A model generated the notes under the pieces. The model saw only the letters and a program-made list of their open reading frames with translations. It did no database searches and was not told where the DNA came from. From Boesenbergia rotunda (Eukaryota > Streptophyta > Magnoliopsida > Zingiberales > Zingiberaceae): DNA of 64,000 bases. Position 1 is the stretch's first letter, and the number at the start of each line of letters is the position of its first letter. Of this stretch, positions 32,401-43,776 are shown piece by piece. Both the position numbers and the translations under genes were made by a program. The DNA lies in contig JAGFNQ010001130.1 of assembly GCA_024364735.1 (NCBI GenBank), positions 175,574 through 239,573 on the forward strand, given 5' to 3'.

Positions 32401-33418
32401 ACATTGATGATGTTGATCAGGGATCAGGATCTGCCTCGGGGTATCTCGGATCCTCTAAATTTGCAACGGATGGCCCAGATCAACCTAATCTTTGAATGGA
32501 CAGTCTAGATCCTCCCGAGCTCAATCCAACGGTCAAATGATCTCTGATTTTGATAAAACCTTCAGATCTTGATTCAAATGCTTGATTAACCTTAATCCCA
32601 GCTCGGATTCACTAGATCAGTGGCGGATGGTCCGGATCTTCTCTTTTCTCAAATGGATGGTCTAGATCCCCTTGTCTTGATCCAACGGCTGGATCTTCTC
32701 CAATTTACCCCTAAACCTCCAAATCTCATTATGATGATCAGATCTACCTTTCCTCAGCTTGGATCCATCTGATTTGCCCTGGATGATCGAGATCTGCTTA
32801 ACTTCTGAATAGACGGCTCACAATTCTCCAGAGCTTGATCGTCTTGATCTGAACCCGATCCTGACCATTCTTGACCTCGGTCCATGATCCTTTCATGCCT
32901 ACAAAAAAATAGATTGACAATTAAGTTCAAAAAATATTTCAAATGTATAAAGATTTGCAATAAAGCCTAAAATAGAACTAATCTATGGAACCGAGGGTAA
33001 ATTCAATATTACGCATGTAAAATGTGGGTCAAATATGGATTTTAACATCTGAAATAATCAATAAAATAACACTTATCACCACACGACGTCCAAGAAGAGG
33101 ATAGGAATACGATAGAAGATCAAGAGGTAAACAAGAGATATAAATCTTGTTCTTTTTCATTCTTGAATTAATTATTGTTTGTATCATGGACCCCGAATTG
33201 AACACAAAAATCGGCGATCCATAATTCATCATCTTTTCCGCGGCTAATCGATGAAGGAGTTAGAATTGCTTGAATAACAAGTTTATTCAAGTGATCGCTC
33301 AATTGAATAGCACGATGATGAATAAGGTCACTCGGGAAGTTTTCTCTATCCGGATTAATTCTAATTAATAGAATTTTACTCTGGGGACATAGAGAGGAAT
33401 CCCGACTCGAATCCAACA
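29413..33418 (+). repeat. 3' LTR of copia A-2 (about 1.68 kb without insertion)
   Basis: 29413-30754 and 33079-33418 together form one LTR ending GACTCGAATCCAACA. TATA box tatatatag at 30290-30298; a shorter version of the purine/pyrimidine minisatellite at about 30440-30720. Confidence 0.85.
30755..33078 (-). mobile_element. Solo LTR related to element D (TSD ccaca)
   Basis: 2324 bp with ends TGATGG...TTATCA, flanked by ccaca at 30750-30754 and 33079-33083. The minus-strand start TGATAAGTGTTATTTTATTG parallels element D's TGATAAACACTATTTTG, and the following segment with caaatctttatacatttgaa-type sequence also matches. AT-rich, no supported gene. Confidence 0.85.
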
Positions 33419-34403
33419 CTTCCACCTTCGTAGGTCACTACACGTCCAAAGTGCATTGAACCACAAACATGCAAAAATATTTGAAGTTGTAAAGACATAT
33501 CTGTGTTAAGGAAGAAGATGTGCTATGAGTGGCAGATGAGTGCGGCTAATGAACGTCGAAACTGATGGTAGTGACTAGGCCCGACCACCGGTCGTTGGGA
33601 ATGATGTGTGTGGACAGTGAAAGTTAGCATCAAATGTCAGGAAGGTTGGGCGAGACCGACCATGAAGGTCGTAGGGGTAGGGATGACCTTAAGGAGAGCC
33701 TGAGGTCTAGGCTAGGAGGCGCAGTCATGGGTGGAGGGCGATCAAGAATTTTGTCTACTCAGATCGATGATGGGGAAGGAAGGGGAGGTAGGGTTTATGG
33801 TATTTCACAATCAATCAATTGAGGATTAGTTTAGGGTTTTTCGTACATGGTCAATTGGGGATTTTGAATCATTGCATGCCACATAGGCATAGACGGTGCC
33901 ACATCAGCAAACGCACGGATTCCATCGACCACGTCGTCATGGCGTCAGGTGTGGGTCTAACGGATGACACAAATGCATTGAAATTAATAGTTGATGACAC
34001 AAATGCTTAAAATAAATAGTTGTTGATACAAAAGAAAGTTGACCTAATGTTGATGATACAAATGTATATTTTGCCTCTTAAAAAAAAGATAGAAAATTAT
34101 CTTTGACTTTTTTGTATTTCTCCCCAAAAATTGATCGAACTTTAAACTTGCTTACTATTTTTTTAAGTACAATGTTAGTGATCATAATTGATTGTTACTT
34201 ATTATTTTTTTTTATGAATGACAAAGGGGGAGGTTAAAGGTTAAAGACTAGAAAATGTAATAACCCAAAAAATAACATTTACTTGATAGCATTTACTTGC
34301 ATTATCATGTCTACATATGTTGATATCTATGTTGTTGTCATTCTCTTTTGTGTTTTTTTTCTAACATTAATGTAGGCTGTCATTACATCAAAAAGAGGGA
34401 GAT
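33419..34403 (+). other. Unassigned sequence ending in a copia polypurine tract
   Basis: No recognisable gene. Repeated ttgatgacacaaatgc-like segments occur at about 33960-34070. The end, catcaaaaagagggagat (34386-34403), is a polypurine tract before the LTR at 34404, so at least the last part is the 3' region of that Sirevirus-like element; its pol is not present. Confidence 0.5.
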
Positions 34404-34777
34404 TGTTGGTACAGATTGCACTAACAGTCAAAGTCAAATTTTAATGTATGGTAAAAGGGTTAAAGTTAAGTACATTGTTATTTAACCTTGTTACCAAGTG
34501 TGCAGAATTGAAAGGCTTAGGACCTGATACCAAGCTGTTTGAGACCTGGTAGGATGTTCAGTTGGGTCCACGGAGCCGAACAACTAGTTGAAGCCCATGT
34601 TAGTGGAAACATGGCATGAAGTTCAGCTGGGTTCACAAGACTTGACAGCTGGTTGATGTCAAGATGGGGCATCCAGAAGAAAGACTTGGTGTGCCAAGTG
34701 GCTGAGTAAGTCTACCAAAGGTAAGTGAGGTAAGTTACTGGAAAAGTGAAATCCGGTGAAGACAAGTCCTTGGTGGG

Positions 34778-36659
34778 TGATAATTACCATTTTGTTAATC
34801 AATTCAGACTCTCAAATCCAAGTTTTGATCCCTTTTTATATGCTTAAGTTTGCATTTACATTAGGTTTTATGATTTATCTCTATTTTAGCTTTGGATGCA
34901 AATCTTTGTATATTTGAGATGTTTTGACATTAAATTTGAATATAATTTTGTAGACTTTGAATGATCATGGACCTAGATCAGATTGGATCAAACTTGAGTT
35001 CAGAATTGGCTTCAAGCAAGAGGATCAAGAGACGGATTAATGTGGGTCGTCCGATCAAGAAACGGAGAGATCTGAGCCATCTGTCAACTTCTGATCAATC
35101 CGAGCTCAAGATAGAGTTAATCAAGACCATAGATCAAGATCTGAAATTTTGGTCCAAATCAGAAGTCATCCAGCCGTTGGATCAAGCTCAAGAGGAGTCT
35201 AAGTCATTCATTCAAAAGAAAGGGAGATCTGAGCCATCCGTTGCAGATCTGATTGATCCGAGCTGAGGAGAAGCATATCCTGACCATTGATGGAGATCTG
35301 GAAGGTTTGGACTCAATTCGAGGTGATTTGACCGTTGGTTGGGGCAAGGATGATCATAGCCGTTCAAATTCAAATGGGATAAGTTAAATCAAAAATTTCT
35401 CCGCCCAGCTCAGTGTCGCGAATTCACTCTGTTCTTCGTCTGTTCTTCAGTTTTCTTCTTCGATCGCGCACAGCCAACCTCAGATAGGCTCTTCATTTCA
35501 AGATTTCGAATCGAAAAGATGGATTCTCTGTGAAGTTTGCTAGCCAAATCTGATTCTGAAAGGCTCAGGTGAGGGTTTCGCCAAAGAGAAGAGCTACCAT
35601 TGATCGTTTCCTTTTGATTGTTGTTCTTCGTCGATCGGAGCTATCGGAGCATTCGGAGGGGTTCTTCGAAGGTATCTGAGAAGTTCTGAGCCAAATTCGC
35701 TATCCAATAACTCAAGAAGGAAGAGATCGATGGAAGATTTCAGATGCGCACCAAACTGAGGCTAAACTGATTAGGGGAATCCGATCTTGTTGATTATCGA
35801 GCTAGGGGGTTCCTAGTTTGGCTCTTGTGTGACGGCAAGAAGGAGATCTTGGTGACGGATTCGATCTGATGTTTAATTCTGCGAATTTTCATTTTTGAAA
35901 CTTTTATTTCCTTAGTTGATTGGTTTGTATCAATTTTCATCACAGTTATGTTTGTTAAGTGTGCTTTGTTCTATGTTTATCATTTCTGCAGATTAGTTAC
36001 AGATTACTTGCATGTAATGGAGTTTTTGCTTCCCAATCTTATAGTTTTCCTCTTAAGTGCTTGCGTTCTTTGTTTCTGAATATGCAACTTTCTATTCAGT
36101 TTGCATCTGATCGGTCTGTGTGACCGATCAGGTGAGCATCTGATCGGTTTGTTCGACCGATCAGGCTTGTATCTGATCAGTCTGTCGACCGATCAGACAG
36201 GTCTCAGTTGCATTTCAATCTTAGTTACAGATTCTGCAAGTTAACTTTGAGTCTTTACTAAGTTTTGTTTCAAACTTCTCAATTCTGCAATTGGCTACAG
36301 CTTTTCTGCATTCAATTTTAGTCTTGAATTTCAATCTTATAATTTCAAGGTGAATTGTTTAGTTTTCAAATAGGTTAAGTGTAGTTTCCATAATTTCCTA
36401 GTCAATTTCTACTTTAGCTGAGTTCATTCTGTTTCAACTGTATTTTCATTCCTTATGATCACAAAAATCCCCATCTTATTTGAAAACCCAAAACATTGAA
36501 AACGACAAAATTTAAGCTTGAGTTAAACATCCTAAACTAGTCCTTGGAAAAATACGACTTGAGGCCCCTATATTACATTTAACTTTGTGAGATTAAGGGT
36601 TTTCAATTTATAAATTCAAATTTGAGGCTCATTGTGACACTTGATTGTGGGTCCATTCA
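34778..36659 (+). mobile_element. Solo LTR of an Athila/Tat-like family (TSD gtggg)
   Basis: 1882 bp with TGATAATTACC...GGGTCCATTCA, flanked by gtggg at 34773-34777 and 36660-36664. The first ~250 bases resemble element D's LTR start (ccattttgttaatcaattcagactctcaa...), and the last ~120 bases resemble the beginning (inverse) of 30755-33078 (ggaaaaatacgacttgaggcccc, gtgggtcca). Confidence 0.85.
36107..36196 (+). repeat. Three hyphenated palindromes CTGATCGGTC-n-GACCGATCAG
   Basis: Units at 36107-36131, 36140-36164 and 36173-36196. The first has perfect 10-base arms around tgtgt; the others have one or two changes. They sit in the solo LTR and could form hairpins. Confidence 0.85.
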
Positions 36660-36876
36660 GTGGGACTGAAGGCATGGTCCAGCTTAGAACCATTTCGGAG
36701 CTATAAAATAAGCCCCTGACTAGATTTTGGTCTTGGGAAAACATGATCTAATTAATACCAACTTCATTTTATCCTATTTTATACTTGTGCTAACTCTATT
36801 TTGCAAACATATTTGGTTTCTGGACTATCATTGTTTTGTAGGGTTCATTTTGCAAAAAATGCCTCGGATGAACAGT

Positions 36877-37140
36877 GATTGAGGCGTCTCAGGTGGGACC
36901 TGAAGTGCCTCAATTCATACCAGAGGTGCCTTAGATGGATGAAGGCACCTCTGAGTGGTTAAGCGCCGAAGATAAAGTTTCAGCATCTGAGGGGTCTCAG
37001 GTTGGATCTGAAGTGCCTCAGTTGGAAATTGAGGCACCTCAAAGCGGATTAGAGGAGCCTTTTAGTGGATAAACTGCAACATTTGCAGATCAGATCAAGC
37101 CTCGGAATTGAGGCACCTCAGTTGGGAATTGAGGCACCTC
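36877..37140 (+). repeat. GAGGCACCTC palindrome array upstream of the TATA box
   Basis: At least eight units of the type gaggcacctca, gaggtgcctta and gaagtgcctca with 15-50 base spacing, ending ~10 bases before cctttataag (37147-37156). Confidence 0.7.
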
Positions 37141-37148
37141 CAATGGCC

Positions 37149-37156
37149 TTTATAAG
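37149..37156 (+). promoter_or_regulatory. Putative TATA box of the Sirevirus-like LTR
   Basis: ggcctttataagcagtg follows the palindrome array; the solo LTR insertion does not disturb this spacing. Confidence 0.5.
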
Positions 37157-38253
37157 CAGTGTTCGGTCGAGAGCATGAATACAACTCATATAATCTATTC
37201 TCGAGCTCAATCGATCATTCTGCTTCTTCGTCTTCGCGTTGCAACCCTGCTACGACTCGTCTACGATTGACCACTACCAAAAGACCAACTTCAACACACA
37301 AACACAATCATGATCTCCTCATTTGTGTTGGGTAACAACAATTGTTAATTGTACTTAATTTATATACTTGTGTAAGGATAGTATAGGGTGTTACACTGGT
37401 TCTATATCTTGTATTCAACTACTACCAGGAGTTTACCATTAAAGAGATTAATAGATTGCCCATCGAAAAATGTCCTAATGACTTAGGCCTTAGAGTAGGA
37501 GTCGCTGAAGGCTCCGAACCAAGTAAAAACTGAACCGTGTTTTGACTTGTATTTTCTTCGTTTTATTTTTCACTGTGCACTCAAGTTTTATAAATCTAAA
37601 AAAGCAAGTTTATTTTTAAAATACACGTGATTCATCCCCCCCTTCCTACCTGCAATGATCCTACTATTTCTTTCCTTTATTTGAGTTTTAGGATTGGATG
37701 GACTCTATATAAGGTCATGTTTAGTCGTATGAAATTAATCCTCTATTATTATATAAAATTTCTTTTTCTTTGGAAAAATCTAGAGGATGATGGTTATCTT
37801 TTCTTGTCTTCTTCTCAAATATTCTTTTCTCCACAGTCCGTAAGATAATTACTATCCTATCCGACGTTATATTCAATTCCCGTTGGCTTCTTAGGTTCAC
37901 CAAATCATACAAGGAATTTATAGCAAGGATTATAGAAAGAAACAGTCTACCATATATTATAACTAACATCAATCATATTAGATTCACACTAAACAAACGA
38001 GATGAGATAAATTTTGAAATTTTTAACAATCCTTTTTCAGGTATCATTTCTTTTTTAAAAAATAATACTTTGATTTTTTTTAATATCAGATTGAATAACC
38101 TTTGTGTCTTTTTTTATATTTAACTTGAGTTTTATTTTTTTCTTGTGCCTTTGATTCTTCTTATTGTTCTGTTTATTATAAGCCATCCCAACCTCACATT
38201 TCTATGTTCTAATATCCCCATTTGCATAATGTGCTCATGCACAGCTCGAATGC

Positions 38254-38510
38254 CGATAGAGCGACTAGTCAATATTCCAGATATCCGTAATTCGATCCTT
38301 AGTTACGGTGTATTTGTAAAAAAAATTTTTCTAAATGGGACGCGAACCCTGGGACGCTGGGCTTCTAGACCGCCACAGTGAGCGCTTCCCGATTTACCCT
38401 AGCGGCCGGTGGAAAACTTCCGTAAGACCGGACCGGTCGCCCGAGATTGAAAAAACCTCGTTAATCATTTTTTCGCTCGAGGTTGGAAAAACCTCGTTAA
38501 TATTTTTTTT
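38254..38510 (+). mobile_element. SINE-like insertion with 17-bp target duplication and T-tail
   Basis: 257 bp flanked by the exact 17-base repeat atgcacagctcgaatgc (38237-38253 and 38511-38527). The head, cgatagagcgactag...gtaattcgatccttag, has spacing and a B-box-like TTCGATCC as in a tRNA-derived SINE; the A box is weak. The tail is ...cctcgttaatattttttttt, with a near copy cctcgttaatcatttttt ahead of it. Some plant SINEs end in T-runs. Long exact duplications point to LINE-dependent insertion, and exactness to recent origin. Confidence 0.65.
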
Positions 38511-38561
38511 ATGCACAGCTCGAATGCTAGTTAGCTTCAATATGAGAATTTGATGATCATG

Positions 38562-38775
38562 GTACTAACTAATGCTTTATCTGATGACTCAAAATTTTTA
38601 TTAACATTGTCATAATGATTAAGTGAACCACGAATACTATAGAGATTTCAGCCTTTATGAAGATCATTCTAACTAATGCTTGATCTGATGACTCAAAATT
38701 TTTATTAACATGGTCATAATGATTAAGTGAACCACGAATACTATAGAGATTTCAGCCTTCATGAACATCATTCAG
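38562..38775 (+). repeat. 104-bp tandem duplication
   Basis: aactaatgct starts at 38567 and 38671; both copies continue through gatgactcaaaatttttattaac... to gatttcagcctt with about four differences. Confidence 0.85.
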
Positions 38776-39329
38776 AGAGGCGATTAGATCTCCCGCTTTT
38801 TAATAAAGATTAACCTCGTCAGAAGTTCCTGATATTAGTAATAGCAAGTGGTTCATCTTTCTTTATTGATATTAGAATGTCTTGAGACTATGATGTAGTG
38901 AAAGGATAGCTAATTATTTTTTAAATATTCGTTGTTTGATTCTCAACTATATCAAATTTTATAAGAATTTTTTCTCTCAATGAGACATACAATTATAAAA
39001 TGTTGAACTTATAAATCACTAGTCGCAAACGCTTCGGCCCAAATTGGAAGTTATCTAACCATATCAGAATAATTAATAGATTGTATAATTGTAGAAAGTA
39101 AATATAAATATTTATTATCTAAATTTGAGGTTATTAATCAAATATGATTACCTATGTAAAACATGCAATAGGAATTAAATGACATAAAAAATCATCTATG
39201 GGCTAAATTTTTAATTCAAGTTTATTCATATAACTTAATGATATATAAAAGTAAATCAAATGACATACAAACTGTTTATGGGTTAAACTTCTAATTCAAA
39301 TATATTTGTATGACTTAACGATAGAACTT

Positions 39330-40197
39330 TTCCTAGCGGCAACCGGATGAACGGGTTCCATTGAACTAGTTATGGGCTTGGACTGGGTGCAATTCAGACC
39401 CCGCTCAAGGTTGAGTATGATCCTGTAGATAAGAGAGAAGTGCGACCAATCGATGATGTGGTTGAGAAGTTGACCGAAGACTGACCGCTGGCTCGCCGAT
39501 CGACCGCTCAAGGGAGATGGTCGAACGATCGGGAGGACTGTACGGACACATGGAACAGGCAGCGATTGCCTGTGCCCTGCAAAAAAAAGGAACGTTAGAG
39601 GTTAGTCGGGAGAGTCCCGGCATAGGTACTCCAATACTCAAGTCAGGGCTCCGGCAAAAAAAAAATCGAGAGTGAAAACAGTAGAAAAACAATAGAGCAT
39701 AACTACGTATGAAGAAATGGGGGCCTATATAGGGGAGAGCGGCTGACTGAAACCTAGCAAAGTGTCCTATCTGTCCTAAACACACAGATCCGAGGACGAG
39801 ATTTGCTAGTTGGAAAGGGGACGCGTCTATCATCCTATTGGCCGGCTGGCAGGCCTAATGGTATGGATGCCCACTTCTCTTAATTGTCAGACACGTCGAT
39901 TGGCGTGTGTCAGCTTATTGTCCCCTCTCGGGGCCAGGCGAATCTGAAGTATCTGTTCGTATGCCTGTTGTCTATGAATCGTATCTTCTGTACAAGATTC
40001 TTGGTGGCCCACCGACAACCCCTGCATCTCCTGACAAATCCCTGATCGGCGAGCCAGTGGGCTAGGCTGTTTTAGGAGGTGGTGGGATCCTTTTAGGGGT
40101 TCTTCCAGGTGATGTGTGTTGTTCGATCGGCAGGCCGAGGTCGCCGATCGAGCGAGGACGCATCCAACCTGCCAATCAGGGGATCCAGTTGACAAAA
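39330..40197 (-). repeat. Putative 3' LTR of element J (boundaries uncertain)
   Basis: The minus strand at 40197 reads TGTCAACTGGATCCCC after a G-rich tract and a short spacer. A TATA motif cctatatagg is centred on 39729 with the right orientation for an LTR promoter. No second copy in the window allows confirmation, and the outer end near 39330 is a guess from the change to unrelated AT-rich sequence. Confidence 0.4.
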
Positions 40198-40213
40198 ATC
40201 TAGTAGAGCCCCC

Positions 40214-40214
<1 letters not shown>

Positions 40215-40256
<42 letters not shown>
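40215..40256 (+). repeat. 42-base C homopolymer
   Basis: Uninterrupted C run after agccccctcc. As poly-G on the minus strand it lies at the position of a polypurine tract of element J. Length in the assembly is unreliable. Confidence 0.8.
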
Positions 40257-40257
<1 letters not shown>

Positions 40258-40499
40258 CCCTCGCCCATCGCACGTGACTCGATCGGCTACCGAGCCGACT
40301 ACCTACACTACCAACTCATCGCAGGCTTCTCGGGGTCCCTCTCGACTACCCCTCAATTGATCGTCTGAGGCCTGGTTGTCCCCACGGAGGGGCCGATCAA
40401 TGGGGCCCAATCAACGGGAGCCAAACATCCGCCCGAATCATATGTCTTCCCTTCGAGTTTAGTTGAAGAAGACGGCGAGTCCGACTGATTGGACTGTCA

Positions 40500-42740
40500 G
40501 GTCGGGTAGCTTTTATTGGGGGCAACATCCTCTTACTCTATCCAACTCCCCAGCATGGGCATAGAGACCCCTACCATCATATCGCCCATGTCTTCATGAT
40601 GGAGTCTGTCGGTGCAATTACCCCTCTCTCAGTTGGCCTCCAACATGATCTGTATCTTATCCGAGATCTTTATTCTTTTCACCCTTTACCGAGTGCCTCT
40701 CCGACCCAAAATCTTCCACTTCTTTTATTATCCAAAGAAGCACGAGCCTAGGAACTTCTTCTTCAAAGCCCAGGCCAAATCAGCCTATCTTGATAAGATC
40801 CCCAGTTCCAATAAGGGTTGGAAGACTCATTATTTTTTCATCAATACCACCCAGGCCCCCAGTTGGCCGACTGAATGGATCGAGGATCTACCTACCCAGC
40901 GAAATGTCGGGAAGAACTACCGCTCAGATCTGGAGTGTGAGCTAGCCTTCTCAAGGATCGGAGGCCTCAAATTTCACAGCATCCGCTTGCTCAACGAAGC
41001 AATGTTATATATCTTCGGCTTGAGCCAAACCACAACTGCCATGCCTGCCTCCTTCGGTAAGCCCTTTCTTTTCTATCAAACAGTTTTTGGGCTAACTATG
41101 ATTTTTCCTATTTTGCAGCTCAAATGACATGAGACACTGCTTTGGAGGAAATGTTGGGCCTAGAAGACACCGAGTTGAATGCCCGAGTAGCTGCAAAGCT
41201 GGCCAAGCGGGTTGTTCCCCCCCCCCCCCCTTGATGGAGTGCCCGCGTTGGACGAGGAGGTTCCCCAGACCGATGAGGTCCGTCCGACCGGAGAGGTCTT
41301 TCCGACCGATGCGAGCCCCCATCATTCAGAGTTTGTGGAGATGGTTGTCCCCGAAGCTTCAGGGGAGGCTCCGGTCAATGAGGTCCCAAGAGAACCCATT
41401 GATACGACAGCCTTTGAATCAGTCTCGCCTTCCACCCAACTATGACACAGGAAGAAACGTTGACCAATCGATGACCCCGTCCCTCTGGCGATTGAGCTGG
41501 TGGTTGAGGTGTGCAATCTAACCACCCCGGACGCTACCGATCGAGACATGACAAACGACTCCAAGCCCACCGGCCTGGCTCGCTTCGATGTGCTGGCCGG
41601 GAGGACATCCTTCGCTGCAAAGCCTCTGGGGAGCTCTCCCCCCTGGCTCTTCGACAGCCAACACCTTTGTCGGCCCGATTTCATCCTCAGCAGCTAAAGC
41701 TTCCGACCAGCCGCCGATCCGCGTTAGCATGCCTTCCATTGATCCCAACACCCCAATGCAGCATATAAGCCTGTATGGTAGCCTGGTCGAGTGCTAGGAC
41801 CAAGGGGTGATGGCTTCTCACCATAGGGTTCCGATTAGCTTGGTAGATAGCTTTTTCATGGATGTCACTCAAGTAACATTCTGGGCTTAGCCTCCTACTC
41901 ATTCGGCGTCTGTTAATATTTTTTCCTTTTCAGTTCTAGGCGGCTTGCAAGGCTATAGCCCAGTCCCTGGTATATAATGCCCAAGGGTGAAGAGAGGTCG
42001 AGCGGGATGTCCAGGAGATAGAAACAACCCTACGCCACTCGACCTTGACCTCGAGGGATGAAGGAATACACGCTCTCTGCTTGGAGGTGGTCCAACTGAA
42101 GACGCAACTGGCCGAGGCCATCGAGCGGCTTAAAGAGGAGAAATGCCGGATGGCCACAGTCGAGCGGGGAATCGCCCAGTCTTTGAATCGCATCGACAAC
42201 CTGGACAACCATAAGAAGAAGGCGGTGAGTCACTAGGCTCATGCCCAGGCAAACATGGACAAGAAGATAGCAGAGGCTATGGCTTTAGCTTCCTAACTGA
42301 AGGAGCTCGGCGTCTCCCACCACCAGACTCAACTGGAGTTGTCAAACAAGGACACGGAGCTAGCCGCCAAGGACTAAGAGCTGACTGCCAAGGAAGAAAA
42401 TAGGCGTGATCTTGAAGACCACCTGGTCATTTGGACCTTCGAGCTCTCTGCTCGGGACGAGGAGATCAACTGCTTGCATGCTGAATTGGCTGCCCTTCAG
42501 GCCTATTAGGCTGAGGAATCTGCCCAACTAGAAATGCACCGCCTAGAGTTCAACAACTCTCTCGCTTTTTCCAATAGCTCGCTCGTCGGACGACCAATAT
42601 ATTCAAGTACGAGGTTGAGAGCGATGTCCAGCAACTAAAGGAGGTCGGTTATCTCCCCCGAGATTTGCCTCCCAACAACGCGAAGTTGTCCCGCGTCAAG
42701 AATATTCTCCCCTCAGACCTCTTTAGCCCGTTTACTTAGG
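40500..42740 (+). pseudogene. Antisense additional ORF of element J (putative gypsy-type transposon domain, then coiled coil)
   Basis: The open frame 40612-41127 contains QLASNMICILSEIF... LRPKIFHFFYYPKKHE, SSNKGWKTHYFFIN and SWPTEWIEDLP, matching the type of plant proteins annotated 'putative gypsy type transposon' (PF04195, from memory). 41128-41900 is Pro/Ser-rich with broken frames and a second C run at about 41217. 42045-42236 gives LEVVQLKTQLAEAIERLKEEK, a likely coiled coil; similar segments continue to about 42700 with stops. The function in Tat elements is unknown. Introns could explain some breaks (gtaag at 41056, cag at 41118), but stops make decay more likely. Confidence 0.55.
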
Positions 42741-42949
42741 CTTAGCTTAGTTTCTTTCCTGCCTTCTTGTAACTCAGCCTTCTGTTTACCAAGCCCCTCA
42801 GGCTTCTTTAATGAAATATTCCCTCAAAGGGGATTTTGTGATTACATGTTCTCATAGTGGTTTCCCACTTCTACCAACTCAGGTGCTGGTCTTTCTGATC
42901 GGCTAGGCTGGCTAGGCTCACCTCTGCCTTGTTATAGATCCCTCACTCG

Positions 42950-43735
42950 AGTGACCCTCGGGGGTGTAGGCAACACGTCTGGTCGGAATCCAAAGTTGGT
43001 GGATGCGTCAGAGCACGGATGTTTATAACTCGCTCAGAGGCGAGAGTCTAGATACCACTTAAGGGGCCCTTTGGAGCGTGGGCAACCACGTCCGGTCATA
43101 CCCCAAAGTCGGTGGGTGCATGAGAGTATGCCGACTTATAACTCGCCGGAGGTGAGAGTCTGGACACCGCTCGGGGGGACATTTGGAGCATGGGCATCCA
43201 CATCCAGTCGAACCCCGAAGTCGGTGGGTGCATGGGAGCATTCCCACTTATAACTCGCTCGGAAGCAAGAGTCTAGACACTACTCGGGCAACCCTTTGGA
43301 GCATGGGTAGCGATGTCCAATCGGTCCCCGAAGTCGATGGGTACATGGGAGTATGCTTACTTATAACTCACTTGGAGGCGAGAGTCTAGACACTACTGGG
43401 GGGGCCTTTGGAGTGTACGAAGCCACGTCCGATCAGACCCCGAGGTCGGTGAGTGCATGGGAGCATGCCTACTTATAACTCGCTTAGAGGCAAGAATCTA
43501 GACACCACTCAGGGGCCCTTTGGAGCGTGGGTAGCCACGTCCAGTCGAACCCCGAAGTCGGTGGGTGCATGGAAACATGACCACTTATAACTCGATTGGA
43601 GGAGAGAGTTTGAACACCACTCAAGGGACCCTTTGGAGCATAGGCAACCACGTTTAGTCAAACCTCGAAGTCGGTGGGTGCATGGAAGCATGCCTACTTA
43701 TAATTCGCTCGGAGGCGAAAGTCTCGAACAACTTA
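42950..43735 (-). repeat. Seven-copy 112/113-bp tandem array
   Basis: The phrase ggtgggtgcatg recurs at 42998, 43111, 43223, 43336, 43448, 43560 and 43673. Each unit also has acttataactcg, gaggcgagagtctagacacc and cctttggagc.tggg..accacgtcc. Copies differ by ~10-20%. It lies between the end of pol and the antisense ORF of element J. Confidence 0.9.
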
Positions 43736-43776
43736 ATCAACTTCAACTTTCGGCCTTTCTATTATCGTTCGGGCAA

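Larger units (their letters stand above)
23902..33418 (+). mobile_element. Ty1/copia element A-2, same family as A-1, interrupted by two solo LTRs
   Basis: 5' LTR (23902-~25360, 3' end missing), pol from the integrase start (interrupted by the solo LTR at 26057-27373), polypurine tract, 3' LTR 29413-33418 (interrupted at 30755-33078). Gag, protease and primer site are missing because the 5' LTR joins pol directly. The flanks taaac (left) and cttcc (right) do not match, so at least one end has been altered by recombination or deletion. Confidence 0.85.
34404..37663 (+). repeat. 3' LTR of a Sirevirus-like element, split by a solo LTR
   Basis: Starts TGTTGGTACAGATTG after the polypurine tract and ends near tgcaatgatcctac (final CA not intact), just after gtgattcatcccccccttcc. 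Without the insertion (34778-36659 plus one 5-bp repeat) it is about 1.37 kb. GAGGCACCTC/GAGGTGCCTC palindromes fill 36877-37140, followed by TATA tttataag at 37149-37156. Confidence 0.7.
37664..39325. other. Non-LTR, AT-rich intergenic sequence
   Basis: No coding features. It holds a SINE-like insertion (38254-38510), a 104-bp tandem duplication (38562-38775) and a diverged ~81-bp tandem repeat (39177-39322, aaatgacata...aatgatat / aaatgacatac...acgatag). This is the best candidate in the window for old host sequence. Confidence 0.5.

Noticed and set aside
33634..34010. Short Arg/Gly-rich frames as host genes
   Set aside because: About 60 codons each, no homology I recognise, next to degenerate repeats and a retroelement 3' end.
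42950..43735. Regular repeats that could suggest a CRISPR-like array
   Set aside because: Units are contiguous 112-bp tandem copies without unique spacers, within a plant gypsy element.
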